From NCBI GenBank assembly GCA_964036665.1, contig OZ038531.1, forward strand, positions 12,090,168 through 12,154,167: a DNA stretch of 64,000 nucleotides. The letters are read 5' to 3'. The stretch comes from Gordius sp. MW1 (taxonomy: Eukaryota > Nematomorpha > Gordioida > Gordea > Gordiidae). A program made the position numbers and the translations under genes. Of this stretch, positions 1 to 12,947 are shown one piece after another (the stretch's first letter is position 1; each line of letters starts with the position of its first letter). The notes beneath the pieces were generated by a model. The model did no database searches, was not told where the DNA came from, and saw only the letters and a list, made by a program, of their open reading frames with translations.

Positions 1-345
1 TAGAGCAGTTTTCAAAAATTAAGCACTCACGTTGCGATACAACAAACTAATCGCGACAATAAAACGTTGTCTTTTGTCAAAATGATAGTTCTCGCAGCTT
101 AAAACCTCTTTTCGGAAGTCATTCGAGGATAATAGGATTCTCAAATTGGCTTACTTTTATATATTTTTTCATGCTCTTTCACATAGAATTGAAAAAAAGG
201 AATATTTTTGCCTCAAAATTTTTCACATATTTTTCTTTGAACCGTATTCATCCGATGAAAGTTGTAGTTTTCAGACGTGGTTTCTATGATCCCAAGTAAA
301 AATTTATCAGAATCTAAAAACTATTACTTTGAAATCATGATCGCA
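1..345 (+). repeat. Representative satellite monomer
   Basis: First complete monomer, used here as reference. Landmarks in order: TAGAGCAG (1), CACTCACGTTGCGATACAAC (about 27-46), GTTGTC near 66, TTCTCGCAGCTTAAAACC (about 89-106), TTCGGAAGTCATTCGAGG (about 112-129), a TATATATTTTTT tract near 159, TTTCACATAG (about 177-186), an A run near 191, the 13-bp palindrome TTCATCCGATGAA (247-259), GACGTGGTTTCTATGATC (about 274-291) and the 8-bp palindrome ATCATGAT (334-341). No half-monomer duplication is obvious by eye, so I do not call it an ancestral dimer, although 345 bp is close to two nucleosome repeats. Confidence 0.93.
247..259. other. Short palindrome TTCATC-C-GATGAA inside the monomer
   Basis: Perfect 6-bp arms around a single C. 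The same 13 bases recur at the same place in most monomers of the window. A minority carry GTATTTATCCGATG (for example near 49750, 53883, 59032, 62813), which breaks one arm pair, and a few have TCCGATAAAAG or TCCGATTAAAG. It could be a binding site for a dimeric DNA-binding protein or simply a chance dyad fixed by array homogenisation; the sequence alone does not decide. Confidence 0.55.
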
Positions 346-1032
346 TAGAGCAGTTTTCAAAAATTAAGCACTCACGTTGCAATACAACAAACTAATCGCA
401 ACAATAAAACGTTGTCTTTTGTCAAAATGATAGTTCTCGCAGCTTAAAACCTCTTTTCGGAAGTCAATCGAGGATAATAGGATTCTCAAATTGGCTTACT
501 TTTATATATTTTTTTATGCTCTTTCACATAGAATCGAAAAAGATAAATATTTTTGCCTCAAAATTTTTCACATATTTTTCTTTGAACCGTATTCATCCGA
601 TGAAAGTTGTCGTTTTCAGACGTGGTTTCTATGATATCAAGTAAAAATTTATCAGATTCTAAAAACTATTACTTTGAAATCATGATCGCATAGAGCAGTT
701 TTCAAAAATTAAGCACTCACGTTGCGATACAACAAACTAATCGCAACAATAAAACGTTGTCTTTTGTCAAAATGATAGTTCTCGCAGCTTAAAACCTCTT
801 TTCGGAAGTCAATCGAGGATAATAGGATTCTCAAATTGGCTTACTTTTATATATTTTTTTATGCTTTTCACATAGAATCGAAAAAAATAAATATTTTTAC
901 CTCAAAATTTTTCACATATTTTTCTTTGAACCGTATTCATCCGATGAAAGTTGTCGTTTTCAGACGTGGTTTCTATGATCCCAAGTAAAATTTATCAGAA
1001 TTGATAACTATTACTTTGAAATCATGATCGCA

Positions 1033-1200
1033 TAAAGCAGTTTTCAAAAATTAAGCCCTCACGTTGCGATACAACAAAAACAAACTTTTCTTTAAACCGT
1101 ATTCATCCGATGAAAGTTGTCGTTTTCAGACGTGGTTTCTATGATCCCAAGTAAGAATTTATCAGAATCTAAAAACTATTACTTTGAAATCATGATCGCA
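1033..1200 (+). repeat. Half-length (168 bp) deletion monomer, copy 1
   Basis: Starts TAAAGCAG with CCCTCACG instead of CACTCACG. After CAACAAAAACAAAC it jumps directly to TTTTCTTTAAACCG, so the central part of the monomer (the TAATCGC, TTCTCGCAGC and TTTCACATAG landmarks) is missing. It is preceded by a monomer with a 2-bp loss (ATGCTTTTCACATAG) and by one with GAAAAAGATAAAT and CAGATTCT. This three-monomer module is found again at 5698-6552, 9668-10522, 48642-49503 and 58109-58918. Confidence 0.9.
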
Positions 1201-1545
1201 TAGAGCAGTTTTTAAAAATTAAGCACTCACGTTGCGATACAACAAACTAATCGCAACAATAAAACGTTGTCTTTTGTCAAAATGATAGTTCTCGCAGCTT
1301 AAAACCTCTTTTCGGAAGTCAATCGAGGATAATAGGATTCTCAAATTGGCTTACTTTTATATATATTTTTATGCTCTTTCACATAGAATCAAAAAAAATA
1401 AATATTTTTACCTCAAAATTTTTCACATATTTTTCTTTGAACCGTATTCATCCGATGAAAGTTGTCGTTTTCAGACGTGGTTTCTATGATCCCAAGTAAA
1501 AATTTATCAGAATTGAAAAACTATTACTTTGAAATCATGATCGCA

Positions 1546-3615
1546 TAGAGCAGTTTTCAAAAATTAAGCACTCACGTTGCGATACAACAAACTAATCGCG
1601 ACAATAAAACGTTGTCTTTTGTCAAAATGATAGTTCTCGCAGCTTAAAACCTCTTTTCGGAAGTCATTCGAGGATAATAGGATTCTCAAATCGGCTTACT
1701 TTTATATATTTTTTCATGCTCTTTCACATAGAATTGATAAAAAGGAATATTTTTGCCTCAAAATTTTTCACATATTTTTCTTTGAACCGTATTCATCCGA
1801 TGAAAGTTGTAGTTTTCAGACGTGGTTTCTATGATCCCAAGTAAAAATTTATCAGAATCTAAAAACTATTACTTTGAAATCATGATCGCATAGAGCAGTT
1901 TTCAAAAATTAAGCACTCACGTTGCGATACAACAAACTAATCGCGACAATAAAACGTTGTCTTTTGTCAAAATGATAGTTCTCGCAGCTTAAAACCTCTT
2001 TTCGGAAGTCAATCGAGGATAATAGGATTCTCAAATTGGCTTACTTTTATATATTTTTTTATGCTCTTTCACATAGAAACGAAAAAAAGGAATATTTTTG
2101 CCTCAAAATTTTTCACATATTTTTCTTTGAACCGTATTCATCCGATGAAAGTTGTCGTTTTCAGACGTGGTTTCTATGATCCCAAGTAAAAATTTATCAG
2201 AATTTAAAAACTATTACTTTGAAATCATGATCGCATAGAGTAGTTTTCAAAAATTAAGCACTCACGTTGCGATACAACAAACTAATCGCAACAATAAAAC
2301 GTTGTCTTTTGTCAAAATGATAGTTCTCGCAGCTTAAAACCTCTTTTCGGAAGTCAATCGAGGATAATAGGATTCTCAAATTGGCTTACTTTTATATATT
2401 TTTTCATGCTCTTTCACATAGAATCAAAAAAAAGGAATATTTTTGCCTCAAAATTTTTCACATATTTTTCTTTGAACCGTATTCATCCGATGAAAGTTGT
2501 CGTTTTCAGACGTGGTTTCTATGATCCCAAGTAAAAATTTATCAGAATTTAAAAACTATTACTTTGAAATCATGATCGCATAGAGCAGTTTTCAAAAATT
2601 AAGCACTCACGTTGCGATACAACAAACTAATCGCGACAATAAAACGTTGTCTTTTGTCAAAATGATAGTTCTCGCAGCTTAAAACCTCTTTTCGGAAGTC
2701 ATTCGAGGATAATAGGATTCTCAAATTGGCTTACTTTTATATATTTTTTCATGCTCTTTCACATAGAATTGAAAAAAAGGAATATTTTTGCCTCAAAATT
2801 TTTCACATATTTTTCTTTGAACCGTATTCATCCGATGAAAGTTGTAGTTTTCAGACGTGGTTTCTATGATCCCAAGTAAAAATTTATCAGAATCTAAAAA
2901 CTATTACTTTGAAATCATGATCGCATAGAGCAGTTTTCAAAAATTAAGCACTCACGTTGCGATACAACAAACTAATCGCGACAATAAAACGTTGTCTTTT
3001 GTCAAAATGATAGTTCTCGCAGCTTAAAACCTCTTTTCGGAAGTCAATCGAGGATAATAGGATTCTCAAATTGGCTTACTTTTATATATTTTTTTATGCT
3101 CTTTCACATAGAAACGAAAAAAAGGAATATTTTTGCCTCAAAATTTTTCACATATTTTTCTTTGAACCGTATTCATCCGATGAAAGTTGTCGTTTTCAGA
3201 CGTGGTTTCTATGATCCCAAGTAAAAATTTATCAGAATTTAAAAACTATTACTTTGAAATCATGATCGCATAGAGCAGTTTTCAAAAATTAAGCACTCAC
3301 GTTGCGATACAACAAACTAATCGCAACAATAAAACGTTGTCTTTTGTCAAAATGATAGTTCTCGCAGCTTAAAACCTCTTTTCGGAAGTCAATCGAGGAT
3401 AATAGGATTCTCAAATTGGCTTACTTTTATATATTTTTTCATGCTCTTTCACATAGAATCAAAAAAAAGGAATATTTTTGCCTCAAAATTTTTCACATAT
3501 TTTTCTTTGAACCGTATTCATCCGATGAAAGTTGTCGTTTTCAGACGTGGTTTCTATGATCCCAAGTAAAAATTTATCAGAATTTAAAAACTATTACTTT
3601 GAAATCATGATCGCA
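1546..3615 (+). repeat. Higher-order repeat: 1,035-bp trimer, two copies
   Basis: Monomers at 1546, 1891 and 2236 are followed by the same three types at 2581, 2926 and 3271. Type 1 has GCGACAAT, TCATTCGAGG and GTTGTAGTTTT; type 2 has GCGACAAT and GAAACGAAAAAAAGG; type 3 has GAATCAAAAAAAAGG. A few substitutions separate the copies (CAAATCGGC versus CAAATTGGC in type 1; TAGAGTAG versus TAGAGCAG in type 3). This indicates a recent local duplication by unequal exchange. Confidence 0.9.
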
Positions 3616-5352
3616 TAAAGCAGTTTTCAAAAATTAAGCACTCACGTTGCGATACAACAAAAACAAACTAATCGCAACAATAAAACGTTGTCTTTTGTCA
3701 AAATGATAGTTCTCGCAGCTTAAAACCTCTTTTCGGAAGTCAATCGAGGATAATAGGATTCTCAAATTGGCTTACTTTTATATATTTTTTTATGCTCTTT
3801 CACATAGAATCGAAAAAAATAAATATTTTTGCCTCAAAATTTTTCACATATTTTTCTTTGAACCGTATTCATCCGATGAAAGTTGTCGTTTTCAGACGTG
3901 GTTTCTATGATCCCAAGTAAAAATTTATCAGAATTGAAAAACTATTACTTTGAAATCATGATCGCATAGAGCAGTTTTCAAAAATTAAGCACTCACGTTG
4001 CGATACAACAAACTAATCGCGACAATAAAACGTTGTCTTTTGTCAAAATGATAGTTCTCGCAGCTTAAAACCTCTTGTCGGAAGTCAATCTAGGATAATA
4101 GGATTCTCAAATTGGCTTACTTTTATATATTTTTTCATGCTCTTTCACATAGAATTGAAAAAAAGGAATATTTTTGCCTCAAAATTTTTCACATATTTTT
4201 CTTTGAACCGTATTCATCCGATGAAAGTTGTCGTTTTCAAACGTGGTTTCTATGATCCCAAGTAAAAATTTATCAGAATCTAAAAACTATTACTTTGAAA
4301 TCATGATCGCATAGAGCAGTTTTCAAAAATTAAGCACTCACGTTGCGATACAACAAACTAATCGCAACAATAAAACGTTGTCTTTTGTCAAAATGATAGT
4401 TCTCGCAGCTTAAAACCTCTTTTCGGAAGTCAATCGAGGATAATAGGATTCTCAAATTGGCTTACTTTTATATATTTTTTCATGCTCTTTCACATAGAAT
4501 CGAAAAAAAGGAATATTTTTGCCTCAAAAATTTTCACATATTTTTCTTTGAACCGTATTCATCCGATGAAAGTTGTCGTTTTCAGACGTGGTTTCTATGA
4601 TCCCAAGTAAAAATTTATCAGAATTTAAAAACTATTACTTTGAAATCATGATCGCATAAAGCAGTTTTCAAAAATTAAGCACTCACGTTGCGATACAACA
4701 AAAACAAACTAATCGCAACAATAAAACGTTGTCTTTTGTCAAAATGATAGTTCTCGCAGCTTAAAACCTCTTTTCGGAAGTCAATCGAGGATAATAGGAT
4801 TCTCAAATTGGCTTACTTTTATATATTTTTTTATGCTCTTTCACATAGAATTGAAAAAAATAAATATTTTTGCCTCAAAATTTTTCACATATTTTTCTTT
4901 GAACCGTATTCATCCGATGAAAGTTGTCGTTTTCAGACGTGGTTTCTATGATATCAAGTAAAAATTTATCAGAATCTAAAAACTATTACTTTGAAATCCT
5001 GATCGCATAGAGCAGTTTTCAAAAATTAAGCACTCACGTTGCGATACAACAAACTAATCGCAACAATAAAACGTTGTCTTTTGTCAAAATGATAGTTCTC
5101 GCAGCTTAAAACCTCTTTTCGGAAGTCAATCGAGGATAATAGGATTCTCAAATTGGCTTACTTTTATATATTTTTTTATACTCTTTCACATAGAATCGAA
5201 AAAAATAAATATTTTTACCTCAAAATTTTTCACATATTTTTCTTTGAACCGTATTCATCCGATGAAAGTTGTCGTTTTCAGACGTGGTTTCTATGATCCC
5301 AAGTAAAAATTTATCAGAATTGAAAAACTATTACTTTGAAATCATGATCGCA

Positions 5353-6897
5353 TAGAGCAGTTTTCAAAAATTAAGCACTCACGTTGCGATACAACAAACT
5401 AATCGCGACAATAAAACGTTGTCTTTTGTCAAAATGATAGTTCTCGCAGCTTAAAACCTCTTTTCGGAAGTCATTCGAGGATAATAGGATTCTCAAATTG
5501 GCTTACTTTTATATATTTTTTCATGCTCTTTCACATAGAATTGAAAAAAAGGAATATTTTTGCCTCAAAATTTTTCACATATTTTTCTTTGAACCGTATT
5601 CATCCGATGAAAGTTGTAGTTTTCAGACGTGGTTTCTATGATCCCAAGTAAAAATTTATCAGAATCTAAAAACTATTACTTTGAAATCATGATCGCATAG
5701 AGCAGTTTTCAAAAATTAAGCACTCACGTTGCAATACAACAAACTAATCGCAACAATAAAACGTTGTCTTTTGTCAAAATGATAGTTCTCGCAGCTTAAA
5801 ACCTCTTTTCGGAAGTCAATCGAGGATAATAGGATTCTCAAATTGGCTTACTTTTATATATTTTTTTATGCTCTTTCACATAGAATCGAAAAAGATAAAT
5901 ATTTTTGCCTCAAAATTTTTCACATATTTTTCTTTGAACCGTATTCATCCGATGAAAGTTGTCGTTTTCAGACGTGGTTTCTATGATATCAAGTAAAAAT
6001 TTATCAGATTCTAAAAACTATTACTTTGAAATCATGATCGCATAGAGCAGTTTTCAAAAATTAAGCACTCACGTTGCGATACAACAAACTAATCGCAACA
6101 ATAAAACGTTGTCTTTTGTCAAAATGATAGTTCTCGCAGCTTAAAACCTCTTTTCGGAAGTCAATCGAGGATAATAGGATTCTCAAATTGGCTTACTTTT
6201 ATATATTTTTTTATGCTTTTCACATAGAATCGAAAAAAATAAATATTTTTACCTCAAAATTTTTCACATATTTTTCTTTGAACCGTATTCATCCGATGAA
6301 AGTTGTCGTTTTCAGACGTGGTTTCTATGATCCCAAGTAAAATTTATCAGAATTGATAACTATTACTTTGAAATCATGATCGCATAAAGCAGTTTTCAAA
6401 AATTAAGCCCTCACGTTGCGATACAACAAAAACAAACTTTTCTTTGAACCGTATTCATCCGATGAAAGTTGTCGTTTTCAGACGTGGTTTCTATGATCCC
6501 AAGTAAGAATTTATCAGAATCTAAAAACTATTACTTTGAAATCATGATCGCATAGAGCAGTTTTCAAAAATTAAGCACTCACGTTGCGATACAACAAACT
6601 AATCGCAACAATAAAACGTTGTCTTTTGTCAAAATGATAGTTCTCGCAGCTTAAAACCTCTTTTCGGAAGTCAATCGAGGATAATAGGATTCTCAAATTG
6701 GCTTACTTTTATATATATTTTTATGCTCTTTCACATAGAATCAAAAAAAATAAATATTTTTACCTCAAAATTTTTCACATATTTTTCTTTGAACCGTATT
6801 CATCCGATGAAAGTTGTCGTTTTCAGACGTGGTTTCTATGATCCCAAGTAAAAATTTATCAGAATTGAAAAACTATTACTTTGAAATCATGATCGCA
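5353..6897 (+). repeat. Second copy of the 1-1545 segment (offset 5,352 bp)
   Basis: The five monomers at 1, 346, 691, 1033 and 1201 recur in the same order at 5353, 5698, 6043, 6385 and 6553, including the rare GCAATACAAC, GAAAAAGATAAAT, CAGATTCT and ATGCTTTTCACATAG variants and the 168-bp truncated monomer. After this block the first copy continues with a monomer resembling the one at 8633, while the second continues with the GCGACAAT / CTTGTCGG type. One of the two has therefore lost or gained monomers by unequal exchange. Confidence 0.88.
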
Positions 6898-9667
6898 TAG
6901 AGCAGTTTTCAAAAATTAAGCACTCACGTTGCGATACAACAAACTAATCGCGACAATAAAACGTTGTCTTTTGTCAAAATGATAGTTCTCGCAGCTTAAA
7001 ACCTCTTGTCGGAAGTCAATCGAGGATAATAGGATTCTCAAATTGGCTTACTTTTATATATTTTTTCATGCTCTTTCACATAGAATTGAAAAAAAGGAAT
7101 ATTTTTGCCTCAAAATTTTTCACATATTTTTCTTTGAACCGTATTCATCCGATGAAAGTTGTCGTTTTCAGACGTGGTTTCTATGATCCCAAGTAAAAAT
7201 TTATCAGAATCTAAAAACTATTACTTTGAAATCATGATCGCATAGAGCAGTTTTCAAAAATTAAGCACTCACGTTGCGATACAACAAACTAATCGCAACA
7301 ATAAAACGTTGTCTTTTGTCAAAATGATAGTTCTCGCAGCTTAAAACCTCTTTTCGGAAGTCAATCGAGGATAATAGGATTCTCAAATTGGCTTACTTTT
7401 ATATATTTTTTCATGCTCTTTCACATAGAATCGAAAAAAAGGAATATTTTTGCCTCAAAAATTTTCACATATTTTTCTTTGAACCGTATTCATCCGATGA
7501 AAGTTGTCGTTTTCAGACGTGGTTTCTATGATCCCAAGTAAAAATTTATCAGAATTTAAAAACTATTACTTTGAAATCATGATCGCATAAAGCAGTTTTC
7601 AAAAATTAAGCACTCACGTTGCGATACAACAAAAACAAACTAATCGCAACAATAAAACGTTGTCTTTTGTCAAAATGATAGTTCTCGCAGCTTAAAACCT
7701 CTTTTCGGAAGTCAATCGAGGATAATAGGATTCTCAAATTGGCTTACTTTTATATATTTTTTTATGCTCTTTTACATAGAATCGAAAAAAATTAATATTT
7801 TTACCTCAAAATTTTTCACATATTTTTCTTTGAACCGTATTCATCCGATGAAAGTTGTCGTTTTCAGACGTGGTTTCTATGATCCCAAGTAAAAATTTAT
7901 CAGAATTTAAAAACTATTACTTTGAAATCATGATCGCATAAAGCAGTTTTCAAAAATTAAGCACTCACGTTGCGATACAACAAAAACAAACATCGCAACA
8001 ATAAAACATTGTCTTTTGTCAAAATGATAGTTCTCGCAGCTTAAAACCTCTTTTCGGAAGTCAATCGAGGATAATAGGATTCTCAAATTGGCTTACTTTT
8101 ATATATTTTTTTATGCTCTTTCACATAGAATTGAAAAAAATAAATATTTTTGCCTCAAAATTTTTCACATATTTTTCTTTGAACCGTATTCATCCGATGA
8201 AAGTTGTCGTTTTCAGACGTGGTTTCTATGATATCAAGTAAAAATTTATCAGAATCTAAAAACTATTACTTTGAAATCCTGATCGCATAGAGCAGTTTTC
8301 AAAAATTAAGCACTCACGTTGCGATACAACAAACTAATCGCAACAATAAAACGTTGTCTTTTGTCAAAATGATAGTTCTCGCAGCTTAAAACCTCTTTTC
8401 GGAAGTCAATCGAGGATAATAGGATTCTCAAATTGGCTTACTTTTATATATTTTTTTATGCTCTTTCACATAGAATCGAAAAAAATAAATATTTTTACCT
8501 CAAAATTTTTCACATATTTTTCTTTGAACCGTATTCATCCGATGAAAGTTGTCGTTTTCAGACGTGGTTTCTATGATCCCAAGTAAAAATTTATCAGAAT
8601 TGAAAAACAATTACTTTGAAATCATGATCGCATAGAGCAGTTTTCAAAAATTAAGCACTCACGTTGCGATACAACAAACTAATCGCGACAATAAAACGTT
8701 GTCTTTTGTCAAAATGATAGTTCTCGCAGCTTAAAACCTCTTTTCGGAAGTCATTCGAGGATAATAGGATTCTCAAATTGGCTTACTTTTATATATTTTT
8801 TCATGCTCTTTCACATAGAATTGATAAAAAGGAATATTTTTGCCTCAAAATTTTTCACATATTTTTCTTTGAACCGTATTCATCCGATGAAAGTTGTAGT
8901 TTTCAGACGTGGTTTCTATGATCCCAAGTAAAAATTTATCAGAATCTAAAAACTATTACTTTGAAATCATGATCGCATAGAGCAGTTTTCAAAAATTAAG
9001 CACTCACGTTGCGATACAACAAACTAATCGCAACAATAAAACGTTGTCTTTTGTCAAAATGATAGTTCTCGCAGCTTAAAACCTCTTTTCGGAAGTCAAT
9101 CGAGGATAATAGGATTCTCAAATTGGCTTACTTTTATATATCTTTTTATGCTCTTTCACATAGAATCGAAAAAAATAAATATTTTTACCTCAAAATTTTT
9201 CACATATTTTTCTTTGAACCGTATTCATCCGATGAAAGTTGTCGTTTTCAGACGTGGTTTCCATGATAAAAAGTAAAAATTTATCAGAATCAGAAAACTA
9301 TTACTTTGAAATCATGATCGCATAGTGCAGTTTTCAAAAATTAAGAACTCACGTTGCGATACAACAAACTAATCGCAACATTAAAACGTTGTCTTTTGTC
9401 AAAATGATAGTTCTCGCAGCTTAAAACCTCTTTTCAGAAGTCAATCGAGGATAATAGGATTCTCAAATTGGCCTACTTTTATATATTTTTTCATGCTCTT
9501 TCACATAGAATCGAAAAAAATAAATATTTTTACCTAAAAATTTTTCACATATTTTTCTTTGAACCGTATTCATCCGATAAAAGTTGTCGTTTTCAGACGT
9601 GGTTTCCATGATAAAAAGTAAAAATTTATCAGAATCAGAAAACTATTACTTTGAAATCATGATCGCA
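5698..9667 (+). repeat. Higher-order repeat of 3,970 bp (12 monomers), copy 1
   Basis: Monomer starts 5698, 6043, 6385 (168-bp form), 6553, 6898, 7243, 7588 and 7939 (351- and 349-bp forms), 8288, 8633, 8978, 9323. Every diagnostic I checked recurs 3,970 bp downstream: CTTTTACATAG and AAAATTAAT near 7770, CAAAAACAAACATCGC near 7980, GAAAAACAATTAC near 8602, CCATGATAAAAAG near 9260. The last two monomers (8978, 9323) carry the GATAAAAAG variant, seen nowhere else except in copy 2. Confidence 0.92.
6385..6552 (+). repeat. Half-length (168 bp) deletion monomer, copy 2
   Basis: Same breakpoint as at 1033-1200: CAACAAAAACAAAC joins straight to TTTTCTTTGAACCG. It also shares CCCTCACG and the following AAGTAAGAATTT. 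Part of the 3,970-bp unit. Confidence 0.9.
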
Positions 9668-10354
9668 TAGTTAAGTTTTCAAAAATTAAGCACTCACGTT
9701 GCGATACAACAAACTAATCGCAACAATAAAACGTTGTCTTTTGTCAAAATGATAGTTCTCGCAGCTTAAAACCTCTTTTCGGAAGTCAATCGAGGATAAT
9801 AGGATTCTCAAATTGGCTTACTTTTATATATTTTTTTATGCTCTTTCACATAGAATCGAAAAAGATAAATATTTTTGCCTCAAAATTTTTCACATATTTT
9901 TCTTTGAACCGTATTCATCCGATGAAAGTTGTCGTTTTCAGACGTGGTTTCTATGATATCAAGTAAAAATTTATCAGATTCTAAAAACTATTACTTTGAA
10001 ATCATGATCGCATAGAGCAGTTTTCAAAAATTAAGCACTCACGTTGCGATACAACAAACTAATCGCAACAATAAAACGTTGTCTTTTGTCAAAATGATAG
10101 TTCTCGCAGCTTAAAACCTCTTTTCGGAAGTCAATCGAGGATAATAGGATTCTCAAATTGGCTTACTTTTATATATTTTTTTATGCTTTTCACATAGAAT
10201 CGAAAAAAATAAATATTTTTACCTCAAAATTTTTCACATATTTTTCTTTGAACCGTATTCATCCGATGAAAGTTGTCGTTTTCAGACGTGGTTTCTATGA
10301 TCCCAAGTAAAATTTATCAGAATTGATAACTATTACTTTGAAATCATGATCGCA

Positions 10355-10522
10355 TAAAGCAGTTTTCAAAAATTAAGCCCTCACGTTGCGATACAACAAA
10401 AACAAACTTTTCTTTGAACCGTATTCATCCGATGAAAGTTGTCGTTTTCAGACGTGGTTTCTATGATCCCAAGTAAGAATTTATCAGAATCTAAAAACTA
10501 TTACTTTGAAATCATGATCGCA
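10355..10522 (+). repeat. Half-length (168 bp) deletion monomer, copy 3
   Basis: Exact positional partner of 6385-6552 in the second 3,970-bp unit, with the same junction and the same AAGTAAGAATTT variant. Confidence 0.9.
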
Positions 10523-12947
10523 TAGAGCAGTTTTCAAAAATTAAGCACTCACGTTGCGATACAACAAACTAATCGCAACAATAAAACGTTGTCTTTTGTC
10601 AAAATGATAGTTCTCGCAGCTTAAAACCTCTTTTCGGAAGTCAATCGAGGATAATAGGATTCTCAAATTGGCTTACTTTTATATATATTTTTATGCTCTT
10701 TCACATAGAATCAAAAAAAATAAATATTTTTACCTCAAAATTTTTCACATATTTTTCTTTGAACCGTATTCATCCGATGAAAGTTGTCGTTTTCAGACGT
10801 GGTTTCTATGATCCCAAGTAAAAATTTATCAGAATTGAAAAACTATTACTTTGAAATCATGATCGCATAGAGCAGTTTTCAAAAATTAAGCACTCACGTT
10901 GCGATACAACAAACTAATCGCGACAATAAAACGTTGTCTTTTGTCAAAATGATAGTTCTCGCAGCTTAAAACCTCTTGTCGGAAGTCAATCGAGGATAAT
11001 AGGATTCTCAAATTGGCTTACTTTTATATATTTTTTCATGCTCTTTCACATAGAATTGAAAAAAAGGAATATTTTTGCCTCAAAATTTTTCACATATTTT
11101 TCTTTGAACCGTATTCATCCGATGAAAGTTGTCGTTTTCAGACGTGGTTTCTATGATCCCAAGTAAAAATTTATCAGAATCTAAAAACTATTACTTTGAA
11201 ATCATGATCGCATAGAGCAGTTTTCAAAAATTAAGCACTCACGTTGCGATACAACAAACTAATCGCAACAATAAAACGTTGTCTTTTGTCAAAATGATAG
11301 TTCTCGCAGCTTAAAACCTCTTTTCGGAAGTCAATCGAGGATAATAGGATTCTCAAATTGGCTTACTTTTATATATTTTTTCATGCTCTTTCACATAGAA
11401 TCGAAAAAAAGGAATATTTTTGCCTCAAAAATTTTCACATATTTTTCTTTGAACCGTATTCATCCGATGAAAGTTGTCGTTTTCAGACGTGGTTTCTATG
11501 ATCCCAAGTAAAAATTTATCAGAATTTAAAAACTATTACTTTGAAATCATGATCGCATAAAGCAGTTTTCAAAAATTAAGCACTCACGTTGCGATACAAC
11601 AAAAACAAACTAATCGCAACAATAAAACGTTGTCTTTTGTCAAAATGATAGTTCTCGCAGCTTAAAACCTCTTTTCGGAAGTCAATCGAGGATAATAGGA
11701 TTCTCAAATTGGCTTACTTTTATATATTTTTTTATGCTCTTTTACATAGAATCGAAAAAAATTAATATTTTTACCTCAAAATTTTTCACATATTTTTCTT
11801 TGAACCGTATTCATCCGATGAAAGTTGTCGTTTTCAGACGTGGTTTCTATGATCCCAAGTAAAAATTTATCAGAATTTAAAAACTATTACTTTGAAATCA
11901 TGATCGCATAAAGCAGTTTTCAAAAATTAAGCACTCACGTTGCGATACAACAAAAACAAACATCGCAACAATAAAACATTGTCTTTTGTCAAAATGATAG
12001 TTCTCGCAGCTTAAAACCTCTTTTCGGAAGTCAATCGAGGATAATAGGATTCTCAAATTGGCTTACTTTTATATATTTTTTTATGCTCTTTCACATAGAA
12101 TTGAAAAAAATAAATATTTTTGCCTCAAAATTTTTCACATATTTTTCTTTGAACCGTATTCATCCGATGAAAGTTGTCGTTTTCAGACGTGGTTTCTATG
12201 ATATCAAGTAAAAATTTATCAGAATCTAAAAACTATTACTTTGAAATCCTGATCGCATAGAGCAGTTTTCAAAAATTAAGCACTCACGTTGCGATACAAC
12301 AAACTAATCGCAACAATAAAACGTTGTCTTTTGTCAAAATGATAGTTCTCGCAGCTTAAAACCTCTTTTCGGAAGTCAATCGAGGATAATAGGATTCTCA
12401 AATTGGCTTACTTTTATATATTTTTTTATGCTCTTTCACATAGAATCGAAAAAAATAAATATTTTTACCTCAAAATTTTTCACATATTTTTCTTTGAACC
12501 GTATTCATCCGATGAAAGTTGTCGTTTTCAGACGTGGTTTCTATGATCCCAAGTAAAAATTTATCAGAATTGAAAAACAATTACTTTGAAATCATGATCG
12601 CATAGAGCAGTTTTCAAAAATTAAGCACTCACGTTGCGATACAACAAACTAATCGCGACAATAAAACGTTGTCTTTTGTCAAAATGATAGTTCTCGCAGC
12701 TTAAAACCTCTTTTCGGAAGTCATTCGAGGATAATAGGATTCTCAAATTGGCTTACTTTTATATATTTTTTCATGCTCTTTCACATAGAATTGATAAAAA
12801 GGAATATTTTTGCCTCAAAATTTTTCACATATTTTTCTTTGAACCGTATTCATCCGATGAAAGTTGTAGTTTTCAGACGTGGTTTCTATGATCCCAAGTA
12901 AAAATTTATCAGAATCTAAAAACTATTACTTTGAAATCATGATCGCA

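Noticed and set aside
235-265. Hammerhead ribozyme in the satellite (CCGATGAAAG resembles CTGATGA...GAAA)
   Set aside because: The conserved CUGAUGA core is not matched, and I could not find the three-stem arrangement on either strand.
1-345. CENP-B box in the monomer (TTCGGAAGTCAATCGAGG region)
   Set aside because: The spacing and core do not fit nTTCGnnnnAnnCGGGn: the A and the CGGG are missing.
1-345. Ancestral dimer structure (two 172-bp halves)
   Set aside because: No convincing similarity between the two halves could be seen by eye; a self-alignment would be needed to reopen it.
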